Shown one piece after another: positions 5,835 through 13,915 of a stretch of 22,205 bases of DNA (the first letter of the stretch is position 1; each line of letters starts with the position of its first letter). This DNA comes from Solobacterium sp. (lineage in GTDB: Bacteria > Bacillota_I > Bacilli_A > Erysipelotrichales > Erysipelotrichaceae). The translations under genes and the position numbers were made by a program. The notes under the pieces are model-generated. The model saw only the letters and a program-made list of their open reading frames with translations, did no database searches and was not told the DNA's origin. Where the stretch lies: assembly GCA_016291725.1 (NCBI GenBank), contig JAEEYJ010000021.1:1-22205 (forward strand). The letters run 5' to 3'.

Positions 5835-8003
5835 ATGTACCGCCGTACCCAGCGGGTCATACGTTCAATACTATTAATGACATTAGCAATCCTGATGATT
5901 CTGACTGCTAATGTTTTTGTCGTTTCCGTGGGCAAACGCCATATGCGCTCCGGGACGGATCTGAGCCGCTATGTCAGCACCTCCAATACCGTGCATATCA
6001 TTACCAAGGCACTGCGGGGCAACATCTATGACCGCAACCACAATGTCATCGCGCAGGATGTCCGGACATACAACATCATCTGCATCCTTTCCGATTCCCG
6101 TCCTTCGCCCGATGACATGCCGGGCTACGTAGTGGACAAGCAGCATACAGCCGAAGCACTGGCGCCGTATCTGCATATGGACGCAGAGACCATCCTGGGC
6201 TACTTGAACCAGGATCTGTACCAGACAGAACTGGGCACGAACGGAAGAAACCTTTCCCAGACCACAATGGAAGCCATCAGCGCGCTGAAGCTGCCGGGCA
6301 TTGAGTTCGAGAATTCCATCAAGAGGAGCTATCCGCTGGGCACGTTCGCTTCCAATCTGATCGGCTTTGCGCAGAGTGACGAATACGGCTCCACCGTCGG
6401 CAGGATGGGTACAGAGCTGTACCTCAATACCTATCTGTCCGGTACGGACGGCGAGCGCACCTACCAGGCGGACAAGAACGGCCATATCCTGCCGGGCATG
6501 AAGGAATACACAGTCAGTGCAGTCAATGGATATGATGTCCATACCACCATTGACCAGGAGATCCAGGAAGCCCTGGAGGAATCCTTCAACATCTCCCGGG
6601 AGATCTTCGATGCCCGGAGAGTATGGGGCGCCGTCATGGAGATCAAGACCGGCAAGATCCTGGCATGGGGCCAGTATCCTTCCTTTGACCCGAACACACT
6701 GGATATTGCGGACTACAACAACTACGGTGCGCAGCTTCCCTATGAACCGGGCTCCACACTGAAGACCTTTACGTATGCCGCTGCCATCAATGAAGGAACC
6801 TACGACGGTTCCATGGAAGTGTACAGCGGACCGTACTGCTTCTCTTCGGATGAACGGAACAATCCTGTCCGTGTCGAGAGCGGAGGATGGGGCTGCATCT
6901 ACAACGCCGGAAGAAAGAACTACGGCATGATCGACCTGGACCATGGTCTGATCATGTCCCTGAATACCGTGACCGCCGAGGTTGAGAATACACTGATTAC
7001 ACCGGATATCTATCTGGACTATCTGAAGAAATTCGGCTTCTTCCAGACCGTCGATACCGATGGACTGCCGGAAGAGACCGGCACGCTGAACTTCCGCTGG
7101 CCGGCGGACAAGCTCTCGCTGTGCTACGGACAGGGGAGCACTGTAACGATGCTGCAGATGCTGCAGGCGTACAGCGCTGTGTTCGGCGATGGTACGATGG
7201 TCCGTCCGTACTACATTGATTCCATCCGGGATTCCTATGACCCGACCCATGTGCTCTATCAGGCACAGACTCAGGTGACAGGCCATCCGATTACCCCGGA
7301 GACCGCCAAGGAGCTTCAGCGCATTCTGTACCTGGTCATCAACGATGAGCGCGGTACAGCGAAGCACTACCAGATTCCGGAATGCAAGCTTATGGGCAAG
7401 ACAGGAACAGCCGAAGTCGCTTCCCTGGGCAACTATTCCTCGGGATATACCATCACATCCCTGATGTGCGCCATGCCGGCGGAGAATCCGCAGGTCATTG
7501 TGTACTACTGCTTCGAGGCAATCTACAATCCGAACGGTCAGTACTATACCGACGCGGCACAGAATCTGCTCAGGAAAACGGCCATCCGCCTCGGTTTTGC
7601 CGGACAGCCGCAGAGCCAGGAAGAAGCGCCGGAACAGTATATCGATGAGATCATTACGTATGATATGCCGTCCCTGGTCAACCATACGGTGGAATACGCT
7701 TCCTGGAAGCTGAATGACTTCCAGGTGAACACCATCGTCCTGGGCAGCGGCAATACCGTCATCCGTCAGTATCCGGATGACAATTCCAGCGTCAATACCG
7801 GCCAGCGTGTCTTCCTGCTGACCGATGCGGACAGCTTTATCATGCCGGACATGAGAGGGTGGACCCGCAAGGACGTTACCGCCCTTTGGGCAGTCACCCA
7901 GTTCGGTTTCCGTCTGGAAGGCGAAGGACGTGTCACCTATCAGAACATCGCTCCCGGTACACCTGTCAGCCGCGGTGTACAGATCGAAGTTGTGTTTGAA
8001 TAG
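5835..8003 (+). CDS. ftsI: division-type class B penicillin-binding protein with two PASTA domains
   Basis: A 722-residue transpeptidase that cross-links septal peptidoglycan, anchored by an N-terminal membrane helix (about 12-32). The dimerisation/pedestal domain begins with RGNIYDRNHNVIA (about 61-73). Catalytic motifs are STLK (Ser307/Lys310), SLN (Ser375-Asn377) and KTGTAE (Lys522). Two PASTA domains follow: MPSLVNHTVEYASWKL (from about 614) and MPDMRGWTRKDVTALW (from about 674). The two-PASTA layout resembles B. subtilis PbpB more than SpoVD. GGAG lies 6 nt ahead of ATG, one base after the ftsL stop. It probably works with an SEDS polymerase (FtsW) that is not in this window. Confidence 0.93.
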   Translation: MYRRTQRVIRSILLMTLAILMILTANVFVVSVGKRHMRSGTDLSRYVSTSNTVHIITKALRGNIYDRNHNVIAQDVRTYNIICILSDSRPSPDDMPGYVVDKQHTAEALAPYLHMDAETILGYLNQDLYQTELGTNGRNLSQTTMEAISALKLPGIEFENSIKRSYPLGTFASNLIGFAQSDEYGSTVGRMGTELYLNTYLSGTDGERTYQADKNGHILPGMKEYTVSAVNGYDVHTTIDQEIQEALEESFNISREIFDARRVWGAVMEIKTGKILAWGQYPSFDPNTLDIADYNNYGAQLPYEPGSTLKTFTYAAAINEGTYDGSMEVYSGPYCFSSDERNNPVRVESGGWGCIYNAGRKNYGMIDLDHGLIMSLNTVTAEVENTLITPDIYLDYLKKFGFFQTVDTDGLPEETGTLNFRWPADKLSLCYGQGSTVTMLQMLQAYSAVFGDGTMVRPYYIDSIRDSYDPTHVLYQAQTQVTGHPITPETAKELQRILYLVINDERGTAKHYQIPECKLMGKTGTAEVASLGNYSSGYTITSLMCAMPAENPQVIVYYCFEAIYNPNGQYYTDAAQNLLRKTAIRLGFAGQPQSQEEAPEQYIDEIITYDMPSLVNHTVEYASWKLNDFQVNTIVLGSGNTVIRQYPDDNSSVNTGQRVFLLTDADSFIMPDMRGWTRKDVTALWAVTQFGFRLEGEGRVTYQNIAPGTPVSRGVQIEVVFE

Positions 8004-8018
8004 AGAAACCGCTATAAT
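7990..8018 (+). promoter_or_regulatory. possible internal promoter for mraY
   Basis: TTGTGT (7990-7995), 17 nt, then a perfect TATAAT (8013-8018), spanning the PBP stop codon and 27 nt ahead of mraY. The -35 is weak. Confidence 0.5.
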
Positions 8019-8044
8019 AAGCAAACGGAAAAGAGAGGGACTGT

Positions 8045-9007
8045 ATGAAGTTGGTTTTATGTTTCCTGACCAGTATGCTGACCGTTCTCTTTTTCATGCC
8101 CAGGCTCATCGTCTACCTGAAGCGGATCAGCTTCAACCAGACGGTCAGTGAATACAGCCTCCAGCAATACAAGGACAAGAGTTCCACCCCGATCATGGGA
8201 GGAATCATGTTCATCATCGTACCGGTGGTCATTACCATACTGGCAACCGAACGCCTGCTGGAGAATACCGGCATCCTGATCATCCTGATGACTTTTACCG
8301 GATACGGCCTGATCGGCTTTACTGATGACTGGCTGATTGCCGTAAAAAAGAACAACGATGGTCTTCTCCCCGGCCAGAAGTTCCTGATGCAGCTGGTGCT
8401 GGCCATCGTTGTCTATGTTCTCTATGCTTCGCATGCTGAGCTGACTGTATCCCTGCTGTTCAGCGGGAAAAAGGTGTATCTCGGCGTTTTCTATATGATC
8501 CTGGTCCTTCTGATGTTCACCGGCTCCTCCAACGCGGTCAATCTGACGGACGGCATGGACGGTCTGGCCGGCGGCTGTACAGCCATAGCCCTGTGCGCGT
8601 TCTTCGTCATTGCGCTTCTGCAGGGACGCCGTGATGTAGCAGTGTTTATCATCAGTCTCATCGGAGCGCTGATCGGCTATCTGTACTACAACGTCAAGCC
8701 GGCACGGATCTTCATGGGAGACACGGGCTCGCTGGCGCTCGGCGGTGCACTTGCAGCAATCGCGATGATTCTGAAAACGGAGCTGTCCTTGATTGTGATC
8801 GGCGGAGTGTTCGTGGTAGAGACACTGTGCGTAATGATCCAGCTGGCCGCGGTCAAGCTGATCCACCGGCGCGTCTTCCTGTATACCCCGATCCATTATG
8901 CCTTCGTCCTGAAAGGGATGGGAGAGCGGCAGACCGTACATCTGTTCTGGCTTGCCGGCATTGCGTGTGCTGCCGCAGGACTGCTCGTTACGATCTTTTC
9001 GTTTTAG
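8045..9007 (+). CDS. mraY: phospho-N-acetylmuramoyl-pentapeptide transferase MraY
   Basis: A 320-residue polytopic membrane enzyme (about ten helices) that transfers phospho-MurNAc-pentapeptide to undecaprenyl phosphate, making lipid I. Conserved parts present: STPIMGGIMF (about 41-50), the Mg-binding TDDW (near residue 97), NLTDGMDGLAGG (about 164-175) and FMGDTGSLALGG (about 222-233). The usual PIHHHFE motif reads PIHYAFV here, keeping only the first His (His284). Start: ATG with GAGAGGG about 5 nt upstream. It is the last dcw gene here: murE, murD, ftsW, murG and ftsQ do not follow. The family assignment is firm; the altered motif is discussed as a finding. Confidence 0.93.
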   Translation: MKLVLCFLTSMLTVLFFMPRLIVYLKRISFNQTVSEYSLQQYKDKSSTPIMGGIMFIIVPVVITILATERLLENTGILIILMTFTGYGLIGFTDDWLIAVKKNNDGLLPGQKFLMQLVLAIVVYVLYASHAELTVSLLFSGKKVYLGVFYMILVLLMFTGSSNAVNLTDGMDGLAGGCTAIALCAFFVIALLQGRRDVAVFIISLIGALIGYLYYNVKPARIFMGDTGSLALGGALAAIAMILKTELSLIVIGGVFVVETLCVMIQLAAVKLIHRRVFLYTPIHYAFVLKGMGERQTVHLFWLAGIACAAAGLLVTIFSF

Positions 9008-9028
9008 CATTCCCATGGATTATATTTT

Positions 9029-9037
9029 TGCTATAAT
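9029..9037 (+). promoter_or_regulatory. extended -10 promoter ahead of the ComN-like gene
   Basis: TGC-TATAAT forms a perfect extended -10 element. There is no recognisable -35. It lies in the only gap between mraY and the next gene and likely starts the secDF block. Confidence 0.65.
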
Positions 9038-9066
9038 AGTTATTCGCAGGCAAAGGTGCATGAGGA

Positions 9067-9369
9067 ATGGAAGAGCGTTATAACCTGGAAAATATAGAAG
9101 TGCAGATGGCTCTGGTCATCAAGCTTCACGAGCTTCAGCGGGATGTACTGCCGTCCATCAGCTATTCCGTTCTGGAGGATTATATCAGTACCGTGCTTTG
9201 GCCGAAAGGGGCGCCGCGGACATTGAACCAGGCAGTGGATGACATTATGCGGATCGATGCCGGCGCAATCGTCAAAAGCATGGCAATGCAGGCAAAGCTG
9301 CAGAGCGGGCGGTCCACACTGGCGGACTACTCGGACGTGATCGGAGGGAAGAATCAGTATGAAGAATAG
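9067..9369 (+). CDS. ComN-like post-transcriptional regulator (putative)
   Basis: A 100-residue soluble, mostly helical protein with no signal or membrane segment. The part SYSVLEDYISTVLWPKGAPR followed by LNQAVDDIMRIDAGAIV looks like the small Post_transc_reg family (B. subtilis ComN/YrzD), and the gene sits directly before secDF as such genes do. ComN in B. subtilis promotes competence by acting on comE mRNA; no com genes are in view, so function here is open. AAAGGTG lies 8 nt before ATG 9067; an ATG seven bases earlier opens a frame that stops at once. The end overlaps secDF by 11 nt. The family call rests on weak similarity plus context. Confidence 0.6.
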   Translation: MEERYNLENIEVQMALVIKLHELQRDVLPSISYSVLEDYISTVLWPKGAPRTLNQAVDDIMRIDAGAIVKSMAMQAKLQSGRSTLADYSDVIGGKNQYEE

Positions 9370-11635
9370 AAAAGGCGGGCTGTACGGTCTGGCGGCAATC
9401 ATCGCGGTGATTGCGGTCCTGATCGGTACAACATTCGGATCCATCAAGGACAGTCTGAACCTGGGACTGGACCTGCAGGGTGGATTTGAGATCCTGTATG
9501 AAGTGACACCGCTCTATGAAGGCGGAAGTATGGATATGACCGCGGTGACCAACAGCATCCGCAAGCGTATCGACGTGCTCGGTGTCAATGAACCCTCCAT
9601 CATCGTGGAAGGAACCGACCGTGTACGTGTACAGCTGGCAGGCATCGCGGATCCGGAAACAGCCAGGCAGATGCTCGGCACGACGGCGAACCTGACATTC
9701 CGCGACATTGATGACAATGAACTGTCGGATGCTTCGATCATTGTGGAGGGCGGTGCATCGCTGGCCTACCAGGACGGACGTCCGATCGTATCCCTGAAGA
9801 TTGCGGACGCTCAGAAATTCGGCGAGATCACCCGTACGGTTGCGGCAAAGACCGGCGGGCAGAACCTGATGGTCATCTGGCTGGACTGGGAGGAAGGGGA
9901 TTCCTACCGTGAGGAAGCGGCGAAGGCAGCTGCCGGGCAGGAACCGAAGTACATCTCCGCGGCTTCCGTCAACAGTGAAATCAGCGGTGACTGCATCATC
10001 CAGGGCAACTTTACGGATGATACTGCCAGAACGCTGGCCAATCTGATCAATTCCGGCTCTCTGCCGGTGAAGATGACGGAAATCAGCTCCAATGTGGTTT
10101 CTGCGCAGTACGGTGCGGATGCGCTGGCGAAGACAGCGAAGGCCGGTATGCTGGCCATTGCGATCGTTGTACTGATGATGATCCTGATCTATCGTGTGGA
10201 AGGTCTGCTGTCCGGTGTTATGCTGGCGGCTTATATCTGGGCCATCTTCGGTGTCTATGCACTGATCGGTGCAGTATTCACACTGCCGGGCATCGGCGCG
10301 CTTGTGCTGGGTGTCGGTATGACGGTGGACGCGAACATCATTACTTATGAGCGGATCCGCCAGCAGCTCTACAAGGGCCACAGTGTACGCAGTTCGGTTG
10401 CGGAAGGCCAGAAGGTCAGCTTTGTAACGATCTTCGACGCACAGTTCACAACCCTGCTGGCAGCGCTGATCATGTACTGGTGGGGCAATGGTGCGGTCAA
10501 GGGATTCGCGACCATGCTGATCATCACGGTGTTCATGACCATGGTGCTGAACGTCGGCCTGTCCCGTCTGATGCTCAATCTGCTGGTCAACAGCGGTATA
10601 TGCGACGGTCATCCGGAGTGGTTCGGTGTCAAGCGGGATCAGGTTCCGGATGTCAACAAAGGCGAAGAGCAGTTCTACTTCGGTGGAATCAGCTTTGATT
10701 TCATCTCGAAGGCAAAGCTGCAGTATATCCTCGCGGCTGTGGTTCTGGTGGCCGGACTGGCCATCTCCGGCATGAGCAGTGTCCAGGGCAAGGGATTCCT
10801 GAATCTCGGCATCGACTTCTCTTCCGGCACGAAACTGACGGTTTCTTCCCAGGAACCGATTACCATCGAGGAAGTGCGTACAGAGATGGAGAGCCTCGGC
10901 TATGATTCCTTCAGCTACCAGTCTGCGGGAACGGATACTGTCTACGCGACAACAAAGGAGCATCTCTCCACGGATGAACTGGCAGTGATCAAGGCTCAGT
11001 TCAAGGAGATGTACGGTACAGAACCGGGCGACAACGTGGTTACACCGGTCGTCGGCCGGGAACTGGTGCACAACGCAGTCATCCTGACCCTGATTGCCTG
11101 GGTGGCGATGCTGCTGTACATAACACTGCGCTATCAGTGGGACTATGCGCTGGCCTGCCTTGCGGCGCTGGTGCACGACGTTGTCATTACCCTGGCGGTG
11201 TTCGGCATCCTGCGCCTGGAAGTCAATACAGAGCTGATTTCCGTCCTTCTGACGGTCATCGGTTATTCCATCAATAACTCCATTGTTGTCTGTGACCGGA
11301 TCCGTACAACGCTGGAAGACGGCAGGAAGGTGAAGAAGGAAGACTACAGGAGCATTGTCAATGATGCGCTGAATTCTACCTTCAAGGTATCCATGTTCAG
11401 TACAATCAGTACGGTTCTGCCGGTCATCCTGATGCTGCTGCTTGGATCCAGGGAAATCTTCACATTTACGTTCGCAATGTTCGTCGGCATTGTTGCCGGT
11501 ACGCTGTCCTCTCTGTTCATTACACCGACTATCTGGCTCTGGTTCCGTACACATCATGAGTACAAGGAAAAGAAGCAGAAGAAGGTATACAGGGAAGAAC
11601 TCGACGAGCACACGATCAAGGGAATCAATGCGTAA
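9359..11635 (+). CDS. secDF: protein translocase subunit SecDF (fused SecD-SecF)
   Basis: A 758-residue fusion of the two RND-like accessory subunits of the Sec translocon, which use proton motive force to pull proteins across the membrane. The SecD half has a first helix (about 8-26), LNLGLDLQGG (33-42), the P1 periplasmic domain, and a membrane block with VGMTVDANIITYERIR (about 320-335). The SecF half starts with a helix near 454-470 and LNLGIDFSSGT (near 481-491; the more usual form is GIDFxGG), and ends with TVIGYSINNSIVVCDRIR (about 633-650). Fusion is usual in Bacillus-like Firmicutes. It overlaps the preceding small gene by 11 nt, with GGAGGG upstream. Confidence 0.95.
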   Translation: MKNRKGGLYGLAAIIAVIAVLIGTTFGSIKDSLNLGLDLQGGFEILYEVTPLYEGGSMDMTAVTNSIRKRIDVLGVNEPSIIVEGTDRVRVQLAGIADPETARQMLGTTANLTFRDIDDNELSDASIIVEGGASLAYQDGRPIVSLKIADAQKFGEITRTVAAKTGGQNLMVIWLDWEEGDSYREEAAKAAAGQEPKYISAASVNSEISGDCIIQGNFTDDTARTLANLINSGSLPVKMTEISSNVVSAQYGADALAKTAKAGMLAIAIVVLMMILIYRVEGLLSGVMLAAYIWAIFGVYALIGAVFTLPGIGALVLGVGMTVDANIITYERIRQQLYKGHSVRSSVAEGQKVSFVTIFDAQFTTLLAALIMYWWGNGAVKGFATMLIITVFMTMVLNVGLSRLMLNLLVNSGICDGHPEWFGVKRDQVPDVNKGEEQFYFGGISFDFISKAKLQYILAAVVLVAGLAISGMSSVQGKGFLNLGIDFSSGTKLTVSSQEPITIEEVRTEMESLGYDSFSYQSAGTDTVYATTKEHLSTDELAVIKAQFKEMYGTEPGDNVVTPVVGRELVHNAVILTLIAWVAMLLYITLRYQWDYALACLAALVHDVVITLAVFGILRLEVNTELISVLLTVIGYSINNSIVVCDRIRTTLEDGRKVKKEDYRSIVNDALNSTFKVSMFSTISTVLPVILMLLLGSREIFTFTFAMFVGIVAGTLSSLFITPTIWLWFRTHHEYKEKKQKKVYREELDEHTIKGINA

Positions 11636-11640
11636 AGGAA

Positions 11641-11664
11641 AAAGCGGATCGGAAGATCCGCTTT
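11641..11664 (+). other. perfect hairpin between secDF and recJ
   Basis: AAAGCGGATC-GGAA-GATCCGCTTT gives a perfect 10-bp stem closed by a GNRA-type tetraloop (GGAA), 5 nt after the secDF stop. Only three T residues end the 3' arm, so it is a weak terminator at best; it may set differential recJ expression or stop 3' exonucleases. Confidence 0.7.
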
Positions 11665-11682
11665 CATAAAGGAGGGACCGGT

Positions 11683-13275
11683 ATGGGATACAGGATCATT
11701 GAGCCGGATGAAGCAGCAGTCTGCCGGGAATACGGCGTATCAGCACTGGCAGGAAAGGTGCTTGCGGCATCCGGACTGCCTCAGGAGCGGATCGAAGAGC
11801 TGCTGCAGGGCGATACAGATCTGAAGACCAGTACAGCGCCGTGCGTCAAAGCGGCGTGTGCCAGGATTCTGGCTGCCCGCGATAATCACGAGAAGGTTTT
11901 CGTCGGGGGAGACTACGACGCCGACGGTATCTGCAGTACAGCCATAATGAAGGATGTACTGGACCGGCTCGGCATTGTGAACGGCTACTACATTCCTGAC
12001 CGTTTCCGCGAGGGATACGGCTTGAAGCCGGAAACTGTGCGTCTGGCGCATGAGAAGGGCTATTCATTGATCATTACGGTTGACAACGGTGTCAAGGCGC
12101 ATGAGGCCATTGCCGAGGCGCACAGGCTCGGTATAGATATCCTGGTGACGGACCATCACAGGATCGAAGAACCGGTGGATACAGAGATCCTGGTTCATCC
12201 GGATGAAATGGAAGAAGAGTATGAGTATCTCTGTGGAGCCGGTGTCGTGCTGCAGATCGCGCGCACCCTGGTCGGTGACTGTGCATTCCATACGGCGCTG
12301 GCTGCTGCAGCCCATATCGGTGATGTGATGCCACTGTGGAAGCAGACCCGGGTGATTGTCAAGCGCGGTATGGAACTGCTCAATCAAGGTGCAGTCAAGG
12401 CTCTGGACGCCATGAACACCCGCAGGGAAGTCTATGACAGGGAAATGCTGGGCTTCCGGATCGTACCCATGATCAATGCCATCGGCAGGATGAACGATGT
12501 GTCCAATGTCAATACACTGGTACCGTTCCTGCTGAGCAGGGATGAGGTACAGCTGGCATCCTATGCAGCGCAGCTTTCCCGTGTGAACGAGATGCGCAAA
12601 CAGCTTTCAGCGCAGATGGTGAAGGATGCGGAGAAGATGATCGGCGATGATCCGTTCCCGGTCATTGCCTCGTCTTCCTTCCATGAAGGGATCTGCGGTC
12701 TGGCAGCCGGCAGACTGGCCAGGATGTACAGCCGGCCGGTACTGATCCTGGCCGAAACAGCAGAAGGCATGAAGGGCAGCGGCAGATCGGTTCCCGGCCT
12801 GGATCTATATAGTTTCTTCCGGGAAGGATTCCCGGAGCTCATCGCGTTCGGCGGACACAGTATGGCGGTCGGTCTGACTGTGGACAGGAACAGCTATGGA
12901 TCCTTCCGGGAGAAAGTGCACAGGCGCTATGAAGAAAGCGGGTTTGCTCCTGTTGAGGAAACCCAGGATTATATCCTGATCGACAAGCACGTTACACTGA
13001 AGGATGTGATGGACCTGTCCATGCTGGAACCCCTCCCGGAAGAGCTGTCCAGGTATGCATTCGCCATGCGGGAACCCACAATCATCAGCCGCAGTGATCT
13101 GCAGAAAGCGTCGAAGTTCCTGCTGGAGAACGGCAGTGATACTGTGGATGCTGTGGTATTCAGCTACCGGCAGCTGCAGATACCCGAGGAGGTGCACCTC
13201 ATCGGGGGTACGCTGCGCATCAATGTATTCCGTGGAAGGCGCAGTATCCAGCTCGATGCGGATCTCATCGAATAA
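11683..13275 (+). CDS. recJ: single-stranded-DNA-specific 5'-3' exonuclease RecJ
   Basis: A 530-residue DHH-family nuclease used in recombination and repair. Metal-binding motifs are DYDADG (77-82), TVDNG (about 130) and TDHH (156-159), followed by CGAGVVLQIA and AAHIGDVMPL. The DHHA1 half shows SSFHEGICGLAAGRLAR, GSGRS and FGGHSMAVGL. A C-terminal domain after about residue 430 looks like the nucleic-acid-binding OB domain. It is shorter than B. subtilis RecJ (close to 790 residues), so the extra C-terminal region is absent; the core is complete. AGGAGGG is about 8 nt before the ATG. It lies between secDF and apt as in B. subtilis. Confidence 0.92.
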   Translation: MGYRIIEPDEAAVCREYGVSALAGKVLAASGLPQERIEELLQGDTDLKTSTAPCVKAACARILAARDNHEKVFVGGDYDADGICSTAIMKDVLDRLGIVNGYYIPDRFREGYGLKPETVRLAHEKGYSLIITVDNGVKAHEAIAEAHRLGIDILVTDHHRIEEPVDTEILVHPDEMEEEYEYLCGAGVVLQIARTLVGDCAFHTALAAAAHIGDVMPLWKQTRVIVKRGMELLNQGAVKALDAMNTRREVYDREMLGFRIVPMINAIGRMNDVSNVNTLVPFLLSRDEVQLASYAAQLSRVNEMRKQLSAQMVKDAEKMIGDDPFPVIASSSFHEGICGLAAGRLARMYSRPVLILAETAEGMKGSGRSVPGLDLYSFFREGFPELIAFGGHSMAVGLTVDRNSYGSFREKVHRRYEESGFAPVEETQDYILIDKHVTLKDVMDLSMLEPLPEELSRYAFAMREPTIISRSDLQKASKFLLENGSDTVDAVVFSYRQLQIPEEVHLIGGTLRINVFRGRRSIQLDADLIE

Positions 13276-13277
13276 AG

Positions 13278-13305
13278 AAGACATTTTCTGATTCTTGAGT
13301 ATAAT
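13278..13305 (+). promoter_or_regulatory. candidate promoter of apt
   Basis: AAGACA (13278-13283), 16 nt, TATAAT (13300-13305), placed directly after the recJ stop and 25 nt before the apt start. The -10 is perfect, the -35 is partial. Confidence 0.55.
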
Positions 13306-13330
13306 TGTTGTATACGTTCAGGAGGGTTCT

Positions 13331-13858
13331 ATGGCTTTGAAACTTGAAGATTATGTCGCGTCCATACGCGATTTCCCGACAGAAGGCATTCTGTTCCGGG
13401 ACGTAACACCGATCATGGAGGACGGCGCTGCGTTCCATGAATGCATTATGCGCTTTGCTGAGATCGGCCGGAAGGTCGGTGCCGACGTGATCGTCGGACC
13501 GGAAAGCCGCGGCTTTGTTTTCGGCTGTCCGACTGCCTATGAGATGGGTGTAGGATTCGTACCGGTTCGCAAACCGGGCAAGCTGCCGCGTGAAACCATT
13601 TCCTGCGACTATGAACTGGAATACGGTGTCAATACGCTGAACATGCACAAGGATTCCATCAAGCCCGGCCAGAGATGTCTGATCGTTGACGATCTGCTGG
13701 CAACCGGCGGTACGGCCAAAGCGACCGCTACCATGATTGAACAGCTGGGCGGCGTCGTTGCCGGCTTTGCGTTCATCATTGAACTGGACGGTCTCAACGG
13801 CAGGGATAAGCTGGAAGGCTATGATGTCTTTGCGATGATGAACATGTCCGACAAATAA
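13331..13858 (+). CDS. apt: adenine phosphoribosyltransferase
   Basis: A 175-residue purine salvage enzyme converting adenine and PRPP to AMP. The start [29 protein letters not shown] is typical. The catalytic loop region is [10 protein letters not shown] (about 56-65) and the PRPP-binding motif is [15 protein letters not shown] (117-131). I chose ATG 13331 because AGGAGGG lies about 5 nt upstream; an in-frame TTG 36 nt earlier would begin inside the promoter. Apt next to relA is a conserved Firmicute arrangement and links purine salvage with (p)ppGpp metabolism. Confidence 0.96.
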   Translation: MALKLEDYVASIRDFPTEGILFRDVTPIMEDGAAFHECIMRFAEIGRKVGADVIVGPESRGFVFGCPTAYEMGVGFVPVRKPGKLPRETISCDYELEYGVNTLNMHKDSIKPGQRCLIVDDLLATGGTAKATATMIEQLGGVVAGFAFIIELDGLNGRDKLEGYDVFAMMNMSDK

Positions 13859-13867
13859 TCTATATAA

Positions 13868-13895
13868 AACTGAAGCAGACAACTTCGGTTTTTTT
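13868..13895 (+). terminator. intrinsic terminator between apt and relA
   Basis: AACTGAAG-CAGACAA-CTTCGGTT is an 8-bp stem with one G-U pair, followed by a run of T residues. It ends 20 nt before the relA start codon, leaving no room for a promoter behind it. Confidence 0.8.
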
Positions 13896-13915
13896 GCAGG
13901 AAGGAGGGGAAGAAC

